Assembly: GCF_002091475.1 (NCBI RefSeq)
Contig: NZ_BCTR01000007.1
Location: forward strand, 1-64,000
DNA: 64,000 nucleotides
Direction of reading: 5' to 3'
Source: Sphingomonas azotifigens NBRC 15497
Lineage (GTDB): Bacteria > Pseudomonadota > Alphaproteobacteria > Sphingomonadales > Sphingomonadaceae
Shown here: one piece after another, positions 34,085-42,087 of the stretch
How the letters are laid out: each line of letters opens with the position of its first letter
Position numbering within the stretch: the first letter of the stretch is position 1
Program-made: the position numbers and the translations under genes
The notes under the pieces: model-generated
Databases searched by the model: none
Told to the model about the DNA's origin: nothing
What the model saw: only the letters and a program-made list of their open reading frames with translations

Positions 34085-34468
34085 ATGACGATCAGTGCTT
34101 ATCAGGCGGCCCGGAGCCGGGCCGAAACGCCGCGTGCGACCGAGCTGCGGCTGATGCGTGAGATCACCGCGGAAATGTTGACGGCGCATGAGGCCGGACT
34201 GAAGGGCGCATTGCTGATGCCCTCGCTGTATCGGAACCGCGAAATGTGGACGACCTTCGTTACCGACTGCGGCACGCGTGGCAACAATCTGCCGATCGAG
34301 CTTCGCGCCAAGATCATCTCGCTCGGGCTGTGGGTCGACCGCTTTACCAGCGATGTGGTTGCCGGGCGGGAATCGATCGTCGAACTGATCGAGGTGAATC
34401 GGACGATCATGGAAGGGCTTGGTGCTAGCGATCGTAGCAGCGCTCCACAGGCCGCCGCCGCCGCCTGA
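34085..34468 (+). CDS. flaF: Flagellin biosynthesis regulator FlaF
   Basis: FlaF is a small alphaproteobacterial protein needed for flagellin secretion or filament assembly, working with FlbT. The 127-aa protein has the family pattern: AYQAARSRAETPRATELRLMREITAEM, NREMWTTFVTDC, NNLPIELRAKIISLGLWVDRFTSDVVAG and LIEVNRTIMEGL. The start is ATG at 34085 with AAGGAG. flbT and flagellin genes are not in this window. A strong terminator follows. Confidence 0.92.
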   Translation: MTISAYQAARSRAETPRATELRLMREITAEMLTAHEAGLKGALLMPSLYRNREMWTTFVTDCGTRGNNLPIELRAKIISLGLWVDRFTSDVVAGRESIVELIEVNRTIMEGLGASDRSSAPQAAAAA

Positions 34469-34492
34469 CATTTTCCACCGCGCATAGCAGCT

Positions 34493-34522
34493 AGCCCCGG
34501 GGTGCTCCCCCGGGGCTTTTTT
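34493..34522 (+). terminator. Rho-independent terminator after flaF
   Basis: AGCCCCGGGG, loop TGCTC and CCCCGGGGCT form a perfect 10-bp stem followed by TTTTTT. It ends the monocistronic flaF unit. Confidence 0.93.
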
Positions 34523-34657
34523 GTGCCCGGTGCGCGGGCGGCGCGCTGCGGGCGCTCCGATGCTCTGGAGAGGACTCCGGTTCCGTCCTGCGATGTTGGT
34601 GGAACACGGCGTCGGGCGCCGCGGGATGGCCGGGCGCGGGGCCTGCCGGTCAGGCGA

Positions 34658-36508
34658 TCAGAACGAGGTCCAGTCGTCCCCACCCGCGGCCACAGCCATC
34701 GGCTTGACCGGCGAGACATAGCCGCCACCGCCGACGCTCGGCGCCTTCGCGCGGGCGGGAAGGCTGCTGCCGCCGCCAGCGCTGCGCTTGCCGATGTTGA
34801 ACCGTTCGGCGCGATCCGCCAGCGCCCCGACCTCGGAGGTCAGATTGCGCGCGGCTGCGGATGTTTGCTCGACCATCGCGGCATTCTGCTGGGTAGACTG
34901 GTCCATCGTGCCGATCGTCTGCGAAATCTCCGAGATCGCCGAGGACTGGGCCTGGTTGTCGGTCGCGATCCGGCCGAGCAGATGGTGGACTTCGCCGACG
35001 TCGCTCGAGATGTTCGACAGCGCGCCATCGACCTTCTCGACCATGCCGACGGCGGTGACGATGTCGGCCTGCGTCGCGGTCAGCTGGTCGCGGGCACGGC
35101 CGGCTTCCTCTTCGGCGCGCATCGCGAGCGCGGAGACGAGATCGGCGACGACCGCGAAGCCGCGGCCTGCCTCGCCGGCGCGTCCCGCCTCGACAGCGGC
35201 GTTCATCGCGAGAACCCGCGTCTGGAACGCAATCTTGTCGAGGCCTTCGATGACGCTGTCGATGCCCTTGGCGCTTTCCGATACGCGGGTCATCGCCTGC
35301 ACGGCCTCGTCGGCGGTGCTGCGGCCCGAGGCCACGACGCCGATCGTCTGGTCGGCGCGCTGGACGGTGCTGTTGGCGGCCGTCGCCGTAGCCTTGAGGC
35401 GCTGGTCCATCTGGGTGACGGCGGCGGCGGTCTCTTCCAGCGCGGAGGCATTGGCCTCGGTGCGGCGGGCAAGATCCTCGCTGGCCTGGGCGATCTCGCG
35501 CGACCCGGTGCGGATGTGCAGGGTCGATTCGAGCACCGAGCCGATCAGCTCGCGCAGGGCCGCCAGCGCATTGTTCAGGTTGCTCTTGAGCTCGCCATAG
35601 GCCGGCGGGAACTCGCTGGTGATGTCGGCAGTGAGATCGCCTTCGGCGACGCGCACCAGGCTATCGCGGACGGTGTTGGTCACCATCTGCTGCTCGGCCG
35701 CGGCGCGGGCGTCGACCTGCGCGCGCTCGGCGGCTGCAAGGCGGAACTGTTCGACCGCACGCGCAATCTCGCCCAGCTCGTCGCCGCGGCGCAGGCTCGG
35801 CACGGTGGCGGTGCCGCCTTCCGCCAGCGTCTTGGTGACACGGGCGAGCCGCGCCATCGGCTGTGCGATGGTGCGATTGATCGCGAGCCACACGACGCCG
35901 AGCGCGGCGAACGACAGGAGCGACAGGCCGATCGTCATGATCAGCGCGGTCGTTGACGAGGCATTCCCGCGTGCATTGGCCTCTTCGGACGCCTTGCGCA
36001 GCGCATCGAGCACCTTCTGCGCCTGATCGAGCGCATCGTGCGAGCGTTCCTTGCCCTCGCCCTTGATCAGCTTCAGCCCGGCATCCTTGCTGGTGACATC
36101 GGCTTCGAAGATGCGGCGGTTGGTTTCGTCGAGCTGGGTCTTGATCGTTGCGAGGCGGCCCAGATCGGCAGCCAGGGAAGGGTCGGCGACGGCGGAGACG
36201 GCCTTGATGTCGCGGTCCAGCTCGCTGGAGGCGGTGTCCAGCCGCTTCTGCAGCTTGGCGCGCTCCTCGTCGGTCAGCGCGTTGAAGTGGCTGTAGACGA
36301 TGATCCGCATTTCCTTGATGTCGCTGATCACGTCGGACATGTTGGACATGCCGGCGACACTCACCTCGACATGCTTGCGCGCGATACCGGTCAGGTCGCG
36401 GTTCGAGATCCAGCCGTTGATCGCCAAGCCGACAAGCAGCAGGCCCAGAAAGCTGAATGCCACCAGCATCTTTTTGGTGAGGGGCCAATCATCAAGAAAT
36501 GCGAACAT
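34658..36508 (-). CDS. Methyl-accepting chemotaxis protein
   Basis: The 616-aa receptor starts at ATG 36508 (MFAFLDDWPLTKKMLVAFSFLGLLLVGLAI). A first membrane helix is at about 13-33, followed by a helical periplasmic 4-helix-bundle-type ligand domain (about 35-185, MCP 4HB-like). The second helix is at about 188-208, then HAMP. The cytoplasmic signalling hairpin tip is near 385-445 (DKIAFQTRVLAMNAAVEAGRAGEAGRGFAVVADLVSALA). The last five residues, DWTSF, match the WxxF type of CheR/CheB docking pentapeptide. A GTCTATAAT element is upstream. Confidence 0.94.
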   Translation of the reverse strand: MFAFLDDWPLTKKMLVAFSFLGLLLVGLAINGWISNRDLTGIARKHVEVSVAGMSNMSDVISDIKEMRIIVYSHFNALTDEERAKLQKRLDTASSELDRDIKAVSAVADPSLAADLGRLATIKTQLDETNRRIFEADVTSKDAGLKLIKGEGKERSHDALDQAQKVLDALRKASEEANARGNASSTTALIMTIGLSLLSFAALGVVWLAINRTIAQPMARLARVTKTLAEGGTATVPSLRRGDELGEIARAVEQFRLAAAERAQVDARAAAEQQMVTNTVRDSLVRVAEGDLTADITSEFPPAYGELKSNLNNALAALRELIGSVLESTLHIRTGSREIAQASEDLARRTEANASALEETAAAVTQMDQRLKATATAANSTVQRADQTIGVVASGRSTADEAVQAMTRVSESAKGIDSVIEGLDKIAFQTRVLAMNAAVEAGRAGEAGRGFAVVADLVSALAMRAEEEAGRARDQLTATQADIVTAVGMVEKVDGALSNISSDVGEVHHLLGRIATDNQAQSSAISEISQTIGTMDQSTQQNAAMVEQTSAAARNLTSEVGALADRAERFNIGKRSAGGGSSLPARAKAPSVGGGGYVSPVKPMAVAAGGDDWTSF

Positions 36509-36582
36509 AGAACATAGCACCCGCAATACCCCGGTCGCGCGCCGGAGCTGTTATTTTCGCACCGCCAATGCGGCGTGTTCCC

Positions 36583-36591
36583 ATTATAGAC
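36583..36591 (-). promoter_or_regulatory. GTCTATAAT element upstream of the chemoreceptor
   Basis: On the minus strand this reads ATCAGTCTATAATGGG, 75 bp before the ATG at 36508. It is identical to the fliG element over GTCTATAAT. Confidence 0.45.
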
Positions 36592-36693
36592 TGATCGACA
36601 GCAGCACCGCTGATGCGGAAATTACGGATGGACCTGTGAAACATCCGGAAAACTGCGGGTGTGGTCCTCTTGGGCCGAGAAGCTCCAGTTCGT

Positions 36694-36702
36694 TTCTATA
36701 AG
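36694..36702 (+). promoter_or_regulatory. TTCTATAAG element upstream of the porin gene
   Basis: GTTTCTATAAGGCC lies 30 bp before the GTG at 36733. It resembles the fliF element, although the gene downstream is not a motility gene, so the element may simply be a good -10 box in this genome. Confidence 0.4.
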
Positions 36703-36732
36703 GCCAACAAACAGAGTGGCAGGAGCGAATGC

Positions 36733-38118
36733 GTGCGGGGCTTTCCGAACAAGGGATATGTGGTGCGGAGCATCGGGCTCGCGCTGCTGCTGGCGTCCAG
36801 CGCCGCCCAGGCACAGACCAAGCCGGCCGCGCCATCGCCTTCCGGTCCCAAACTAAGCATCGAGGGAAGCGTTCGGGCGCGCGCCGAAGGCATTGACGGC
36901 CAGTTCCGGCCGAAGGTCGACGACAGCATCGCCTTCGTGTCGCTGCGGACCCTGGTCGCCGCGAAGCTGGACTGGGGCGATCTGACGATCGGCGGCGAAT
37001 TGCTCGACGCGCGCGGCTATGGCGAGGGCCACAACAGCTCGGTCAAGGCCAGCGACATCAACACGCTCGAGCCGCTTCAGGTCTATGCCAGCTACAAGCT
37101 GCACAATGTGCTGGGGAAAAAGGACAGCCTCGCGATGACGGCGGGCCGCTTCACCATGACCTTCGGTGCCCAGCGCCTCGTCGCGCGCGCCGATTTCGGC
37201 AACACCTTCCCGTCCTATCTCGGCGGTCGCGTCGAGTATCGCACCAAGGCGAAGGATGAGCTGGTTCTGTTTTGGACCCACCCGGTAACCGCGCTCGCCA
37301 CGTCGATGGACGACATCATCGGTAACCGGGTGCAGCTCGACCATGTCGATACCGGCACCGTGTTCTTCGGTGCGGACGGCAACCTCGCGGATATCGGCCA
37401 CAAAGTCAGCGTGGGCGGCTATGTCTACCGGCTCGCCGAGCAGGATCGCCCCGGCTATCAGACGCGCGATCGCCGACTGGTGACATTTGGTTTGCGCCTG
37501 CGCCGCGCGCCTGCCAAGGGCAAGCTGGACGTCGAGGGCGAAGCGGCGCTGCAGCGCGGCCGCACCCGGCTTACCAATGCCGTCACCGATCGCACCGAAT
37601 ATTCGGTGCATGCGGGCTTCGTCCATATCGAGGGCGGCTACACCATCGCCAGGAAATGGACGCCGCGCATTTCTGCCTTCTTCGATTATGCCAGCGGCGA
37701 CGGCGCGAATCCGGGCTATGGCCGGTTCGATTCCCTCTACGGCGCCCGGCGTGCCGATTACGGTCCCGCGTCGCTGTTCGGACCGGTCGGGCTCGCCAAC
37801 CTCGTTTCGCCGGGCATCCGGATCGAGGCCAAGCCGTCCAAGCGGTTCGACGCGATGGTCGCGCTGCGGGGCCTCTGGCTTGCCGAGCGGACCGACACCT
37901 TCGCGTTCACCAATGTGCGCGACAAGTCCGGTGCGTCGGGTCGCCATGCCGGCACCGAAGTGGAGATGCGCCTGCGCCGTTCGCTGATCCCGGATCGGCT
38001 GCGTGCCGAGATCGGCGCAGCCTATCTCGCCAAGGGGCGCTTCCTCACCCAGGCGCCGAACGCACCGCACACCGGCGATGCGCGCTATGGCTATGCAGAC
38101 CTCGTGTTCAAATTCTGA
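36733..38118 (+). CDS. Alginate-export-family outer-membrane porin
   Basis: The 461-aa protein has a signal peptide (SIGLALLLASSAAQAQT) and then beta-barrel-like alternating strands. The family look is LSIEGSVRARAEGIDGQF at the start of the barrel, GELLDARGYGEG, GRFTMTFGAQRLVARADFGNTFPSYLGG, and a C-terminal aromatic strand YGYADLVFKF. It is probably a monomeric porin for sugars or organic acids. I prefer GTG at 36733, since AGGAG (36721-36725) is 7 nt upstream; an in-frame GTG at 36661 would precede the promoter-like element. It is divergent from the chemoreceptor. Confidence 0.82.
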   Translation: MRGFPNKGYVVRSIGLALLLASSAAQAQTKPAAPSPSGPKLSIEGSVRARAEGIDGQFRPKVDDSIAFVSLRTLVAAKLDWGDLTIGGELLDARGYGEGHNSSVKASDINTLEPLQVYASYKLHNVLGKKDSLAMTAGRFTMTFGAQRLVARADFGNTFPSYLGGRVEYRTKAKDELVLFWTHPVTALATSMDDIIGNRVQLDHVDTGTVFFGADGNLADIGHKVSVGGYVYRLAEQDRPGYQTRDRRLVTFGLRLRRAPAKGKLDVEGEAALQRGRTRLTNAVTDRTEYSVHAGFVHIEGGYTIARKWTPRISAFFDYASGDGANPGYGRFDSLYGARRADYGPASLFGPVGLANLVSPGIRIEAKPSKRFDAMVALRGLWLAERTDTFAFTNVRDKSGASGRHAGTEVEMRLRRSLIPDRLRAEIGAAYLAKGRFLTQAPNAPHTGDARYGYADLVFKF

Positions 38119-38222
38119 TCGGCGAGCGAGCGGACCAAAGCGATACCTGTGGCAACGCGCCACGAACCCGCATATGGTCGCCCGCGGGTGCGCAACCAAG
38201 GGCGATCGGAACGGTGCTCAAC

Positions 38223-38558
38223 ATGCTGGTGATCCTGATGGTACGTGAGGCGGGGCTGCGCAGCATGCTTGCGGCGCGGCTGGCGCTCTCCGGCATCGAC
38301 GTGGTCAGCATGGAGCAGGTCGATGCAGCGCGGATCGCGCGCCTGGGCGGCAGCGCGCCGGTACTGGTGGCGGATCTGGAGGCCGTGCAAGGGCTTCCCG
38401 GGGGCCTCGCGGCGCTGTGCAGCGATCCGCTCTGGCACCGGCTGATGATCGTAGGCGGCGCAACCGAGGTGTCCGCCCCGCATCTGCATCATATCACCGT
38501 GGAGGAACCTGCTTCCGTCATCGCCGCATTGCTGCGCGATGACGGCACGGTGCAGTAA
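38223..38558 (+). CDS. Stand-alone receiver-like protein next to fixJ-type regulator
   Basis: The 111-aa protein resembles a minimal receiver fold: MLVILMVREAGLRSMLAARLALSGIDVVS, VLVADLEAV with an Asp at the phosphoacceptor place, LMIVGGATE and a last helix. The N-terminal acidic pair and the C-terminal Lys are missing, so it may be a pseudo-receiver. A GTG at 38214 is an alternative start. It is convergent with the FixJ-like gene, whose stop is 2 bp away. Confidence 0.55.
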   Translation: MLVILMVREAGLRSMLAARLALSGIDVVSMEQVDAARIARLGGSAPVLVADLEAVQGLPGGLAALCSDPLWHRLMIVGGATEVSAPHLHHITVEEPASVIAALLRDDGTVQ

Positions 38559-38559
38559 G

Positions 38560-39174
38560 TCACCCCTTGGGGAACAGGCCCGCGGCGAAGGCAATCCGCA
38601 GCGCTTCGGAGAGGCTGCGGACTTCGAGCTTCTCCATCAGATTGGCGCGGTAGATTTCCACGGTTCGCGGGCTGATATCCAGCTCGTACGCGATGATCTT
38701 GTTCGAGCGGCCTTCGATCAGGCCCTTCAGCACGTCGGTCTCGCGCGGCGAGAGCTTGGCGATCTTCGCCTCCGCCGTTGCGGTGCGCGCCGCGGCTTCA
38801 TTGTCCTCTTCGAGCCGCGAAAACGCCTGGTCGATCACCTTGAGCAGGAACTCGGCCTCGTACGGCTTCTCGATGAAGTCGAGCGCGCCGGCCTTCATCG
38901 CCTGCACCGCCAGGCCGACATTTCCCTGACCGGTGAGAACGATCGCGACGAATTTGGGCGCGCGATCGAGCTTGATCAGGACATCGAGCCCGCTGGAGCC
39001 GGGCATATGGAAATCGAGCAGCACCACGCCCGGATCGAGCTCGCTCACCTGCTCAAGAAAGGCGTCGCCCGAGCGATAGCCGCGGACGATGAGATCGGGG
39101 CGGACCGACAACAGGCTGTGCAGCGATGCGCGAACGGCGTCGTCGTCATCGACGATGTAAATGGTTCGGGTCAT
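38560..39174 (-). CDS. FixJ-family response regulator
   Basis: The 204-aa regulator has a receiver domain (1-120: YIVDDDDAVRASL, VVLLDFHMPGSSGLDVL, VLTGQGNV, DFIEKPY) and a LuxR/FixJ helix-turn-helix (about 140-198: LSPRETDVLKGLIEGRSNKIIAYELDISPRTVEIYRANLMEKL). It should activate transcription when phosphorylated by the kinase encoded immediately upstream. The two genes overlap by one base (TAATG). Confidence 0.93.
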   Translation of the reverse strand: MTRTIYIVDDDDAVRASLHSLLSVRPDLIVRGYRSGDAFLEQVSELDPGVVLLDFHMPGSSGLDVLIKLDRAPKFVAIVLTGQGNVGLAVQAMKAGALDFIEKPYEAEFLLKVIDQAFSRLEEDNEAAARTATAEAKIAKLSPRETDVLKGLIEGRSNKIIAYELDISPRTVEIYRANLMEKLEVRSLSEALRIAFAAGLFPKG

Positions 39175-41876
39175 TATTCTTCACCTTCTTCGACGCCGGG
39201 CAGGGTGAATCGGAACGACGCGCCGCCCCCCGGCGCGTTCTCCGCACTCAGGCAACCCCCATGGCCTTCGATAATACGCTTGCTGATCGAAAGTCCAATC
39301 CCCATTCCGCCTGCTCCTCCTTTCGTCGTACTGAACCGCGAAAACAGATTTTCCAAGACATGGGCCGGCAAGCCCGGGCCGCTGTCCGTAACCGTGATGG
39401 CGATCATTTGATCGGGTAGCTTCTCGGACGTGATCGTGATCTGTCGGTCGTCTGGATCGACAAGCTTCAATGCCTGCACGGCATTGCGCAACAGATTTAC
39501 CAGAACTTGCTGGACCTGGATGCGGTCCGCCAGGATGAACCGCGCGCCCGGATCGAGGTGGAAGGCGACGCGCAGGTTGAAATGGCCGGTGCCGACCAGC
39601 ACCAGTTCCACGGCGTCGCGCACGGTGCGCTCGACCGATTCCACCCGCATCTCGACTTCGCCGCGGGCGACGAAGGCACGCAGCCGGCGGATGATCTCGC
39701 CGGCGCGCTGGGTCTGCTCGGAACCCATGCGCAGCAGATCGGTGACGCGCGGTCCGCCTTCACCCCGCTCGATCAGCATGCGTGCGGCGGCGAGGAAGTT
39801 GGCGGTTGCGCTCAGCGGCTGGTTGAGCTCGTGCGCGAGGTCGGCGGCCATCTCGCTCATCGCGCTCTGGCGCGACACATGGGCGATTTCGTTGTTGAGC
39901 TCGCTCAGCCGCTGCTCGGCGGCGACCCGCTCGGTCAGGTCGCGGATGAACACGGTGATCAGCAGATGGCCGTCGCTGCGCGCCGCGCCCGATCGCATCT
40001 CGGCCGGGAAGCGCCGGCCATCGGCGGTGATCGCGGTGCCGACCAGCACTTCGCCCGCCAGCCCCTCGCCGGTCTCGACGAAGCGCTGCAACACTTCCTC
40101 ATAGCCTTCGATCTCGTCCTGCGGGATCAGCATGGTGAAATGCCGGGTGACCACTTCGGACGCGCGATAGCCCCAGAGTTGCTCTGCGGCGGCGCTGAAC
40201 TGGAGGATGGTACCGTCGCCGCCGAGCACGATCATCGCGTCCGGCACCGTCTCCAGCACGGTGCGCAGCTGTGCCTCGCGGCGGCGCAGTGCGGCTTCGC
40301 GCTCGTCGCGCTCGGTGATGTCTAGCGCTGCGCCCACGACACGGACGAGGTTGCCGGCGCCATCGTAGAAGCTGCGCGCGGATCCCTCGAGCGTGCGTTC
40401 CGCCCCCTTGCAACCGGTCAGCCGGTAGCGGAACGAGAAGCGCTCGGCACGTTCCGCCACCGCGTGAATCACCGTGCTGCGCAGGCTCTCCAGATCGTCC
40501 GGATCGATCAGCTGTTTCCAGGACTCGAAGCTGGAGAGCGAGCCCAGCGGCAGCCCCAGCCGCTGTTCGGTGCCCGGTGACCAGTTGATATGATCGCTGC
40601 CCACGTCCCAGTCGAAAATGCCGAGTTCGTGCGCGGCGGTCGCCTGGGCGAGCCGCTCCTCGCTGGCGCGCAGCGCCCGCAGCGCCGACACGCGCTCCGA
40701 GATGTCGAGGATGCTGTGGACGACGATCGCGCCGCGGGTAGGCGTCGCCGAGCGCAGCAGACGCTCGATCACGTGCAACTGGCTGCCGTCCTTGCGCTGC
40801 TCGATCAGTTCCTGCGCGCCGTCGGCATCGGGCAGGGCGTAGCTGCTGTTCCAGTTCGGGCAATGTGCGTGCAGCAGCATGTAGAGGTTCTGGCCCAGTG
40901 CCTCTTCTTCGCTCCAGCCGTAGAGCTGCTGACAGCCCATCGACCAGTGGATGATCATGCCGCGGGCGTCGGTCATCACCACGGTGGCACTGTCAAGGGC
41001 AAGGCTCAGCTCGGCCCGGGCGCTCTGCTCGCGCCCTACCCGGTGCACCGCCCAATAGGCGATCAGGCCGATCGCCATCACGTTGAACAGCGCCAGGACG
41101 AGATGGCCGGAAATGCCTTCGGCGCTCGCGCTTCGTTCCAGGAGCAGCTCGATCGTGGCGGGAAGCGCGGGCAGCAGGATGGCGCCCGCGACGAGGATGT
41201 TGATGGCCAGCGGATCGGAGCGCTGGATCCGGCTGGAACGCTGCTCATTCACGCGCCAATGCCCGAGCAGGATCGCCGCGGTCAGCGAGAATGCCATGAT
41301 CGTGCCGGGCAGCGAAGCGCGCAGCCCCAGATTCACTGCCGAGGGGTTGGCCGCCAGCATCATCGCGGTGACCGAGGCCAGTGCGAGTGCCAGTGGCGCG
41401 ATCGCGACCAGCGGCGCCACTTCGCGCAGCAGCCGCCACCGGCTGCGCGAGGCGAACGCGGCGACCGGCAGCATCAGCAGGAACACGATTGCATTCACGC
41501 CCGGGCGCCCGGCATGCGGAACCTGCATGGCGGCAATCTGGCTGGGGAACAACAGCGTTCCCAGGTCGAACGCGGGCCCGATCAGCGTCTGGGCGGTGGC
41601 CAGGATGCCGACGGCCATCCCTGCCAGGTAGAAGGGAAGCGCCACCCGATGGCGCTCCGCCTGGTCTGCAAGAACGCCTATCGCGACGCAGGTATAGCCC
41701 AGCGCAGCGACCGGCCACATGGGATAGGTGGTCGGGAGGAAGCGCTGGAGGATGGGGATGTGGAGCGCCCAGCCCGCAAGGGTAACTACCCCGCACAGGA
41801 GCGCGACGCCCGCCAAAAGCTTGGCCGTGGTAACGTTCGACAGCGACGTGCTTCGAGCCGGCGCTTGTGGATCCAT
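39174..41876 (-). CDS. Membrane-bound multi-PAS sensor histidine kinase (FixL-like)
   Basis: The 900-aa kinase starts at ATG 41876 (MDPQAPARSTSLSNV), though no strong ribosome binding site is seen. Eight membrane helices (about 20-280) form an integral sensor module. Three PAS domains follow (about 290-670). The HisKA H-box is MAADLAHELNQPLSATANF, and the HATPase has NLLRNAVQAL, DSGPGLP and GMGIGLSISKRIIEGHGG. The H-box and the FixJ partner put it in the FixL class, but I see no clear haem-ligand motif, so oxygen sensing is not established. Confidence 0.9.
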   Translation of the reverse strand: MDPQAPARSTSLSNVTTAKLLAGVALLCGVVTLAGWALHIPILQRFLPTTYPMWPVAALGYTCVAIGVLADQAERHRVALPFYLAGMAVGILATAQTLIGPAFDLGTLLFPSQIAAMQVPHAGRPGVNAIVFLLMLPVAAFASRSRWRLLREVAPLVAIAPLALALASVTAMMLAANPSAVNLGLRASLPGTIMAFSLTAAILLGHWRVNEQRSSRIQRSDPLAINILVAGAILLPALPATIELLLERSASAEGISGHLVLALFNVMAIGLIAYWAVHRVGREQSARAELSLALDSATVVMTDARGMIIHWSMGCQQLYGWSEEEALGQNLYMLLHAHCPNWNSSYALPDADGAQELIEQRKDGSQLHVIERLLRSATPTRGAIVVHSILDISERVSALRALRASEERLAQATAAHELGIFDWDVGSDHINWSPGTEQRLGLPLGSLSSFESWKQLIDPDDLESLRSTVIHAVAERAERFSFRYRLTGCKGAERTLEGSARSFYDGAGNLVRVVGAALDITERDEREAALRRREAQLRTVLETVPDAMIVLGGDGTILQFSAAAEQLWGYRASEVVTRHFTMLIPQDEIEGYEEVLQRFVETGEGLAGEVLVGTAITADGRRFPAEMRSGAARSDGHLLITVFIRDLTERVAAEQRLSELNNEIAHVSRQSAMSEMAADLAHELNQPLSATANFLAAARMLIERGEGGPRVTDLLRMGSEQTQRAGEIIRRLRAFVARGEVEMRVESVERTVRDAVELVLVGTGHFNLRVAFHLDPGARFILADRIQVQQVLVNLLRNAVQALKLVDPDDRQITITSEKLPDQMIAITVTDSGPGLPAHVLENLFSRFSTTKGGAGGMGIGLSISKRIIEGHGGCLSAENAPGGGASFRFTLPGVEEGEE

Positions 41877-42087
41877 TCTAGTAACGCGCAAACCACCTGT
41901 CCCTGCACAGGTCGAAGCTGAGACCCCGATATGGTCAGCATCGGTTAATTTCGCGCGAAAAGCCATAGGGAGATGCCCGGAATTCCGTCGATTCTTCTTA
42001 ACCTGCAACCGGGGCGCTTGCCAAAGCGCACAGCGGCGGCGATCACTGCTTCCCGGGGACCAACAGCAGAACAGCAGGGAGTCACGC

